Source of the DNA: Zoogloeaceae bacterium
GTDB taxonomy: Bacteria; Pseudomonadota; Gammaproteobacteria; Burkholderiales; Rhodocyclaceae
NCBI GenBank assembly: GCA_031290955.1
Contig: JAISLJ010000031.1
Span: 1 to 17,261, forward strand
Direction: 5' to 3'
Length of the DNA: 17,261 nt
A program made the translations under genes and the position numbers. The first letter of the stretch is position 1, and every line of letters starts with the position of its first letter. The notes beneath the pieces are model-generated. The model saw only the letters and a program-made list of their open reading frames with translations, was not told the DNA's origin and made no database searches. This document shows, in pieces, positions 13,239 through 17,261 of the stretch.

Positions 13239-14003
13239 TCAGCCGACGATGTGGTAGCCCGCATCCACGTGGATGGTGCCGCCCGTCAGGCTCTTGGCGA
13301 TGTCGCTGGCGAGATAGGCGCACAGCGCGCCGATATCGTTGATGGAAACCAGGGTGCGCAGGGGCGCGCGTTGCGTGGCCTTTTCCATGAGTTTGTCAAA
13401 TTCCTTGATGCCGGAGGCGGCGCGGGTTTGCAGGGGGCCGGGCGAGACCGCATGCACCCGGATGCCCTTTTCGCCCAGTTCGGCGGCCAGATAGCGCGAG
13501 ACGGATTGCAGGGCGGCCTTGACCGGCCCCATGATGCCGTAGTTCTCGATCACTTCATCGGCGCCCATGTAGCTCATGGTGAGCAGGCAGCCGCCGTCTG
13601 TCATCAGCGGTTCGGCCAGCCTCGCCATGCGCACGAAGGAATGGCAGGAAATATCCATGGCGCGCAAAAAACCGTCGCGGCTGGAATCCACCACGCGCCC
13701 GTGCAGGTCGTCCTTGGGCGCGAAGGCGATGGAGTGCAGGAGGAAATCAAGCCGTCCCCATTTTTCCTCGATTTTCTTGAAAATGGCCTCCATCTGGGCT
13801 TGGTCTTCCACGTCAAGCGGCTCGATGAGGGAAGCGCCCAGGATTTCGGCCAGGGGCCGCACATGCGGTTCCGCCTTGGCGTTCAGGTAGGTGATGGCAA
13901 GATCCGCGCCGCAAAGCTCAAATGCCTTGGCACATCCAAAGGCGATGCTGTGGTTGTTGGCGATGCCAACAACCAACCCCTTTTTCCCGTGCAGGTTGAA
14001 CAT
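13239..14003 (-). CDS. fabI: Enoyl-[acyl-carrier-protein] reductase (NADH), FabI type
   Basis: A 254-residue short-chain dehydrogenase of the FabI family. It reduces trans-2-enoyl-ACP in the last step of each fatty-acid elongation cycle. The FabI-type nucleotide site VVGIANNHSIAFGCAKAF starts at about residue 11. The catalytic pair is Tyr155-x6-Lys162 in ENYGIMGPVKAAL, followed by VHAVSPGPLQTRAASGI, the usual FabI sequence near the substrate loop. ATG 14003 is chosen over a longer open frame because AAGGAA sits 7 bp upstream and the protein then begins as FabI does (MFNLHGKKGLVVG). It is the first gene of fabI-pta-ackA. Whether it is the only enoyl reductase of the cell cannot be told here. 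Confidence 0.93.
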   Translation of the reverse strand: MFNLHGKKGLVVGIANNHSIAFGCAKAFELCGADLAITYLNAKAEPHVRPLAEILGASLIEPLDVEDQAQMEAIFKKIEEKWGRLDFLLHSIAFAPKDDLHGRVVDSSRDGFLRAMDISCHSFVRMARLAEPLMTDGGCLLTMSYMGADEVIENYGIMGPVKAALQSVSRYLAAELGEKGIRVHAVSPGPLQTRAASGIKEFDKLMEKATQRAPLRTLVSINDIGALCAYLASDIAKSLTGGTIHVDAGYHIVG

Positions 14004-14159
14004 ACTCGTGTTCCTTATATTGATCAAAGCCGTCAGTATAAAGCCTTTTGGGCTTCTGGCAGGAATGCGTGACACAAAGCGTTGTGCGGGCGGGGATATC
14101 CTGTCATCAAGCAAGCGCCACGTTTGCGCCGCCCGTCGCGAACGCACCCCAATCCATCC

Positions 14160-14369
14160 CCCTCGCCCCCTTGGGGGGAGAGGGTGGCGCGAAGCGCCGG
14201 GTGAGGGAGCCGTTCCTTGCGGAGCGCAGCGACGCTCATTTCTCCCACCCTTTCCACCCCAAGGGCGGCAGGATGCCGCCCCCACCTTGATTTGCGGCGC
14301 TTCGCGCCGGAGGGGGGACACCCTCTCTCGCCCCTGCCGGGGCACTCTCCCCCGCCAAGCGGGGGAGAG
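14160..14369. repeat. Composite of inverted palindromic repeats
   Basis: The block starts with a CCCTC-G-CCCCC / GGGGG-GA-GAGGG hairpin (14160-14184) and GGCGC-GAA-GCGCC (14186-14198). The latter is followed by its reverse-oriented partner CGGCGCTTCGCGCC (14295-14308), a 14-bp inverted match 96 bp away. It ends with a perfect 9-bp hairpin, CTCTCCCCC-GCCAAGC-GGGGGAGAG (14345-14369). This looks like two opposed copies of a widespread proteobacterial intergenic palindrome, a BIME-like arrangement. Confidence 0.6.
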
Positions 14370-14435
14370 AGAAGCAAACGTCAGCGCGGACGGGAAGGGC
14401 ATCCCGAGGGCCGAAGTACGAGGCGTCCAAACCCT

Positions 14436-14469
14436 CGTCATTGCGAGGGCCGAAGGCCCGTGGCAATCC
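14436..14469 (+). repeat. CGTCATTGCGAGG...CGTGGCAATCC intergenic repeat
   Basis: The unit runs from CGTCATTGCGAG to CGTGGCAATCC with a central GGGCC-GAA-GGCCC hairpin. Partial copies are at 6551-6576 (reverse) and 3889-3900 (TCGCAATGACGG, reverse). The pattern is known from many bacterial genomes as a short intergenic repeat. Confidence 0.6.
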
Positions 14470-14631
14470 ACTTCCACCATTCGGCGGGAGGAGAAGGAGA
14501 GGAGAACTTTTCTTCTCCTCCCTGCGGCGTTCAGGAAATTACGTTCTGAACGAAAGAGGGTCTTCCCGATTCCGGCATCCTCCGGCATCCGCCCCTGTCC
14601 TTCGCCCCGCGGACGCGCTAGAATCCCGTCC

Positions 14632-14889
14632 ATGTCTGCTTCCCTCCCTGCCTTTCCGTATGGTTCTCCCCAAAATCCCTGGCGCGCGCCGGATGGGAGC
14701 GTCATTGCCTGTACCGAGAAGCTGAAGGTGTTGCGGGAAAATCTGGCGGAGTTGCGCCAGTGCGCCCAGGATGCCCTTGAGGATGCGGTACTCATGGGCT
14801 GTGACGAGGCCCAGGTGAAGGAAGCCTTCATCGCCGAAATCACCCGGATCGCTTCCGGCTATGCCCCGGCGGCGGCGAAGGCGGAATAG
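14632..14889 (+). CDS. Small hypothetical protein, conserved-looking
   Basis: An 85-residue soluble protein. An N-terminal PWRAPDGSVIACTEKLKVL segment is followed by two amphipathic helices (LRENLAELRQCAQDALEDAVLMG and EAQVKEAFIAEITRIAS). It has no membrane segment and no catalytic motif I recognise. The composition is ordinary for the genome and it precedes ppa in the same direction, 125 bp away. A TAGAAT at 14619-14624 lies 7 bp before the ATG and there is no Shine-Dalgarno, so the mRNA could be leaderless. I believe similar small proteins occur beside ppa in other betaproteobacteria, but this is from memory. Function unknown. Confidence 0.65.
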   Translation: MSASLPAFPYGSPQNPWRAPDGSVIACTEKLKVLRENLAELRQCAQDALEDAVLMGCDEAQVKEAFIAEITRIASGYAPAAAKAE

Positions 14890-14957
14890 GCTGGGATCAT
14901 AGGGGCTGGTCGGGAGGTGGCTTGGGAGAGGAGCGGTCTGGCTCCGTGGACATGGCG

Positions 14958-14985
14958 GTTTCGCATTGCTTTCCGGGGCTATAAT
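14958..14985 (+). promoter_or_regulatory. Probable sigma-70 promoter of ppa
   Basis: A perfect TATAAT lies at 14980-14985, with a poor -35 candidate GTTTCG at 14958-14963 (16-bp spacing). The predicted start near 14992 leaves a leader of about 23 nt containing GGAG at 15004-15007. Confidence 0.6.
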
Positions 14986-15014
14986 GCGAGATTTTCCCAC
15001 CCTGGAGTTTCACA

Positions 15015-15554
15015 ATGCTGCTCGAAGCCCTTTCCATCGGCAAGGATGTTCCCAATGATTTCAACGTTGTCATCGAGATTCCCGCGCGTCTTCCGGGCGT
15101 CAAGTTCGAGCTGGACAAGGATTCCGGCTTCCTGAAGGTGGATCGCTTCATGACGACGCCCATGCACTATCCGCTTGACTACGGCTTCATCCCCCACACG
15201 CTTTCCGAGGATGGCGATCCGGTCGATATCCTGCTCATCGCCCCCTATCCGCTGCAACCGGGTATCGTGGTGCGCAGCAGGCCGCTGGGCATGCTGGAGA
15301 TGGAGGACGAAGCGGGCATCGACGCGAAAATCATCGCCGTGCCTGTCTCCAAACTCACGCCGATCTATGACCGGCTCCAGAACATCACGGATGTGGAGCC
15401 GTTGCTCCTGGAGCAAATCCGGCACTTCTTCGAGCATTACAAGGATCTCGAAAAGGGCAAGTGGGTCAAGGTGAAGGAGTGGAAAGACATTGAGGCCGCC
15501 CGGGCGGAAATCCTCGCCTCCGTCAAACGTCATGCCGCCGCGCAGCAACACTGA
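15015..15554 (+). CDS. ppa: Inorganic pyrophosphatase (family I)
   Basis: A 179-residue soluble family I pyrophosphatase that hydrolyses PPi to two phosphates and so drives biosynthetic reactions forward. The metal-binding signature DGDPVDI carries Asp66, Asp68 and Asp71. KFELDKDSGFLKVDRF and YPLDYGFIPHTLS precede it, and HFFEHYKDLEKGKWVKV is near the C-terminus, all at the usual family positions and spacing. ATG 15015 has GGAG 7 bp upstream and its own promoter. It is followed 9 bp later by glnB, so the two are probably co-transcribed. Confidence 0.96.
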   Translation: MLLEALSIGKDVPNDFNVVIEIPARLPGVKFELDKDSGFLKVDRFMTTPMHYPLDYGFIPHTLSEDGDPVDILLIAPYPLQPGIVVRSRPLGMLEMEDEAGIDAKIIAVPVSKLTPIYDRLQNITDVEPLLLEQIRHFFEHYKDLEKGKWVKVKEWKDIEAARAEILASVKRHAAAQQH

Positions 15555-15563
15555 GAAAATGCC

Positions 15564-15902
15564 ATGAAAAAGATCGAAGCCATCATCAAGCCCTTCAAGC
15601 TGGACGAAGTCCGCGAGGCGCTCTCCGAAGTCGGCGTCACCGGCCTCACCGTGACCGAGGTCAAGGGGTTTGGTCGCCAGAAGGGGCACACGGAGCTTTA
15701 TCGCGGCGCGGAATATGTCGTCGATTTCCTGCCCAAGATCAAGCTGGAGATCGTCATCCCGGCCCGGCTGGTCGAAGCCGCCATCGACGCCATCTGCAAG
15801 GCCGCCCAGACCGGAAAGATCGGCGACGGCAAAATCTTCGTCTTCCCCGTGACGCAGGTCGTCCGCATCCGCACCGGCGAGACGGGCGAAGACGCGATCT
15901 GA
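15564..15902 (+). CDS. glnB: Nitrogen regulatory protein P-II (GlnB type)
   Basis: A 112-residue trimeric PII signal protein that senses 2-oxoglutarate and ATP/ADP and controls glutamine synthetase adenylylation and NtrB. The T-loop KGFGRQKGHTELYRGAEY contains Tyr51, the uridylylation site. The B-loop AQTGKIGDGKIFVFPV and the C-terminal RIRTGE are canonical, and nearly every residue of the first 50 fits enterobacterial GlnB. I prefer GlnB to GlnK because no amtB follows, but the two cannot be fully separated by sequence. It sits between ppa (9 bp) and nadC (24 bp), an operon-like arrangement. Confidence 0.93.
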   Translation: MKKIEAIIKPFKLDEVREALSEVGVTGLTVTEVKGFGRQKGHTELYRGAEYVVDFLPKIKLEIVIPARLVEAAIDAICKAAQTGKIGDGKIFVFPVTQVVRIRTGETGEDAI

Positions 15903-15926
15903 GACCTTGGGGCCATCTTGCCGGAA

Positions 15927-16820
15927 ATGCGCGCAATGCCAGTTCCCCCCGTACCCGCCGCCGAAATCGCCGCCGATGTCCGGCGCGCGCTGGAAGAAGA
16001 CATTGGCGCGGGGGACCTGAGCGCCGCGCTGATCCCGTCTGGGCCAGGGGAAGCAACGGTCATCACCCGCGCCGCAGGCGTGCTCTGTGGTCGGGCGTGG
16101 TTCGATGCCGCCTTTTTGCAGCTGAATCCGGAAATCCGCAGCATCTGGCATGCGGCGGACGGGGACGAAGTGGCCCCCGGTCAAATCCTGTGCGAACTGG
16201 CGGGAGATGCACATGCCCTGCTCTCTGGTGAGCGGACGGCGCTCAATTTCCTGCAACTGCTCTCCGGTGTTGCCAGCAAGACCCGCCGCGCCGTGGCCTG
16301 CGTCGCGGGGACGCGGGCAAGGATCGTGGATACCCGCAAGACCCTGCCGGGCCTGCGCCAGGCGCAAAAATACGCTGTGCGCGTTGGCGGCGGCGACAAC
16401 CACCGGCTGGCGCTCTGGGATGCCATCCTGCTCAAGGAAAACCACATCCTGGCGGCGGGCAGCATTCGCGCCGCGCTTGCCGCCGCTTTCCGGGCCGCCG
16501 AGGCCGCAGGGGCGCGTTGCCGCTTTATCCAGATCGAGGTGGAAACCTTGGCGGAACTCGCCGAAGCCCTGGCGGCGGGCGCGCCCATGGTGCTCCTCGA
16601 CAATTTCGACCTTGCGACGCTGGCCGAAGCCGTTGCCCTGAACCATGGCCGCGCCATTCTGGAAGCTTCCGGCGGCGTGGATTTCGTGACGCTCCCGGCC
16701 ATCGCCCAAACCGGCGTCGACCGCATTTCCATCGGCGCGCTCACCAAGGATATCCAGGCGCTCGACCTTTCCATGCGTTTCACCGTCCCGCAGACGGCAA
16801 ACTTGCGGACAGCTTCGTAA
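15927..16820 (+). CDS. nadC: Nicotinate-nucleotide pyrophosphorylase (carboxylating), quinolinate phosphoribosyltransferase
   Basis: A 297-residue type II phosphoribosyltransferase of de novo NAD synthesis. It converts quinolinate and PRPP to nicotinate mononucleotide, CO2 and PPi. The N-terminal domain has ALEEDIGAGDLSAALIP and later SGERTALNFLQLLSG. The barrel has DTRKTLPGLRQAQKYAVRVGGGDNHR (from about 135), ILLKENHI, IEVETLAE, MVLLDNF and the C-terminal EASGGV and DRISIGALTKD, all in family order. The start is ambiguous: ATG 15927 is used here, ATG 15936 has better-spaced GGAA, and a TTG at 15918 is less likely. It follows glnB closely, and its PPi product is removed by the enzyme encoded two genes upstream, though that link may be coincidental. 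Confidence 0.95.
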   Translation: MRAMPVPPVPAAEIAADVRRALEEDIGAGDLSAALIPSGPGEATVITRAAGVLCGRAWFDAAFLQLNPEIRSIWHAADGDEVAPGQILCELAGDAHALLSGERTALNFLQLLSGVASKTRRAVACVAGTRARIVDTRKTLPGLRQAQKYAVRVGGGDNHRLALWDAILLKENHILAAGSIRAALAAAFRAAEAAGARCRFIQIEVETLAELAEALAAGAPMVLLDNFDLATLAEAVALNHGRAILEASGGVDFVTLPAIAQTGVDRISIGALTKDIQALDLSMRFTVPQTANLRTAS

Positions 16821-16886
16821 ACACGAACGCAGGAGAATGCCATGTATGCTTTTTCCAGGAAATGCCAGTATGTCGATGAAAATGGG

Positions 16887-16911
16887 AAAGCGGCCGATCA
16901 GGCCGCGTTTT
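16887..16911 (+). terminator. Probable Rho-independent terminator after nadC
   Basis: A GCGGCC-GATCA-GGCCGC stem (16890-16906) is preceded by AAA and followed by G and four Ts. It lies 66 bp past the nadC stop and would end the ppa-glnB-nadC transcript. Confidence 0.65.
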
Positions 16912-16932
16912 CCGCCGCCCGCTCAGGCAAGG

Positions 16933-17127
16933 TCAGGCGGCCTGGGCTTTCCGGAGTTCCGGAAATTCTTGATCAAGCGCAATCCGCTTGGGAATCCAGT
17001 TTTCCGCGTTCTTGATCGCCCGCAGAATATCGGGGTGGTCGTCGTTCCGGGCGCGCTGTTTTTCCAGCCACGCCCGCCAGACTTCCACCGGCGCGGAATA
17101 AGCTGGCTCATCAATCATCAAGGTCAC
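16933..17127 (-). pseudogene. Short hypothetical ORF, probably the 3' part of a gene cut by an IS element
   Basis: From GTG 17127 the frame gives 64 residues (MTLMIDEPAYSAPVEVWRAW, then a charged helical stretch and a WIPKRIA segment). I do not recognise the family. The frame stays open upstream through GDAEV, which reads as natural protein sequence, until a TAA whose TA (17144-17143) is exactly the proposed IS630 target dinucleotide. This suggests that the original N-terminus lies beyond the insertion element. If so, what remains is a truncated gene. If translation starts at GTG 17127 or ATG 17118 it could still be a small intact protein. Confidence 0.4.
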
Positions 17128-17168
17128 TTCGGCATCGCCCGTTTAGAGCAGTTTAATAAAACGAGGCG

Positions 17169-17202
17169 TATAATACAGGGTAGGAAGAGAAAGGAGGAAG
17201 AG
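17169..17202 (+). promoter_or_regulatory. -10 box and ribosome site of the transposase gene
   Basis: A perfect TATAAT is at 17169-17174. A strong AAAGGAGG at 17190-17197 is 5 bp from the ATG. No good -35 is visible inside the element. Confidence 0.55.
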
Positions 17203-17261
17203 ATGTCGGCACCGCTATCGAATGATCTGAGGAAAAGGATACTTGCGGCCAAAAAAGAGGG
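17203..17261 (+). CDS. IS630-family transposase, N-terminal fragment (runs off the window)
   Basis: ATG 17203 opens MSAPLSNDLRKRILAAKKEG before the window ends. This matches the usual start of IS630-type transposases (pattern S-x-DLR-x-R-[IV]-x-A), just before the helix-turn-helix. The catalytic DDE domain is not visible. The strong ribosome site and -10 support a real gene. Whether the transposase is intact cannot be judged. Confidence 0.7.
   Translation, partial: MSAPLSNDLRKRILAAKKE

Larger units (their letters stand above)
14004..14631. other. Repeat-rich 628-bp intergenic region between fabI and the next gene
   Basis: No gene is supported, as open frames here run through palindromes on both strands. 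It holds the fabI leader (AAGGAA at about 14011-14016), a cluster of hairpins at 14160-14369, a complete CGTCATTGCGAGG-type repeat at 14436-14469, and the short promoter-like region before 14632. Confidence 0.6.
17145..17261 (+). mobile_element. Left end of an IS630-family insertion sequence (continues past the window)
   Basis: The transposase start at 17203 defines the element. Its left boundary is inferred at the TA at 17143-17144, since IS630 elements insert at and duplicate TA. The sequence after it (GAGCAGTTTAATAAAACG) is AT-rich compared with the flanking DNA, as expected for a terminal repeat. The right end lies outside the window, so the repeat cannot be checked here. Confidence 0.55.

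Noticed and set aside
14004..14843. Long N-terminal extension of fabI
   Set aside because: It passes through palindromic repeats and overlaps the 85-residue gene. FabI proteins start at MFNLHGKKGLVVG, and a good ribosome site precedes ATG 14003.
16842..17015. 57-codon plus-strand ORF after nadC with AGGAG 6 bp before its ATG
   Set aside because: A terminator-like hairpin (16890-16911) lies inside its first third and its second half overlaps the minus-strand ORF. It has no recognisable features. The ribosome site is good, so it remains a remote possibility.
1..17261. CRISPR array, toxin-antitoxin or defence genes
   Set aside because: No regularly spaced repeats of 25-40 bp and no proteins with recognisable defence domains were seen; the repeats present are single, dispersed palindromes.

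Overview
The window is GC-rich chromosomal DNA. It most likely comes from a betaproteobacterium, for example Rhodocyclales or Nitrosomonadales. This is inferred from gene content and protein style (a GlnB with Tyr51, PpsR, a fabI-pta-ackA set, and the DUF3649/PepSY-TM/DUF3325 trio), not from a marker gene.

Layout. (1) Positions 3-368 hold the end of an unrecognised, less GC-rich gene that converges on a minus-strand set. That set is manC (GDP-mannose synthesis), a GT4 glycosyltransferase and a YihY/BrkB membrane protein (3799 to 352), which looks like the edge of a polysaccharide locus. (2) Positions 3800-4830 are a mobile-DNA scar. It contains a 97-bp MITE-like element with 24-bp inverted ends, AT-rich unassigned DNA, and the remnant of a P4-type tyrosine integrase lying just downstream of tRNA-Ser(CGA), with the tRNA terminator between them. 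(3) mltF, a lytic transglycosylase lipoprotein, is divergent from the tRNA and nearly abuts it. (4) Positions 6760-9477 are a tightly overlapping plus-strand operon: a 29-codon leader ORF, a DUF3649 membrane protein, a PepSY-TM reductase-like protein with an unusual 134-residue Gly/Arg/Glu-rich insert, and a DUF3325 protein, closed by a strong terminator. This trio is usually linked to ferric-siderophore uptake and reduction. (5) Positions 14003 to 9671 on the minus strand carry fabI, pta, ackA, ppsR and a DUF2628 membrane protein, that is, fatty-acid synthesis, acetyl-phosphate/acetate metabolism and control of PEP synthase. (6) Positions 14004-14631 are a repeat-rich spacer. (7) Positions 14632-16820 on the plus strand carry a small conserved-looking protein, ppa, glnB and nadC. 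(8) The right edge has a short minus-strand ORF, apparently cut by an IS630-family element whose left end and transposase start lie at about 17145-17261.

The genes are mostly housekeeping, and I found no defence system, CRISPR array or clear new multi-gene system. The most interesting material is structural: a short repeat family (core GTCCTNGCGGACGGCAAT, five copies, often just after stop codons), the MITE-like element, the integrase scar at tRNA-Ser, the low-complexity insert in the PepSY protein, and the leader ORF with hairpin ahead of the putative iron operon.
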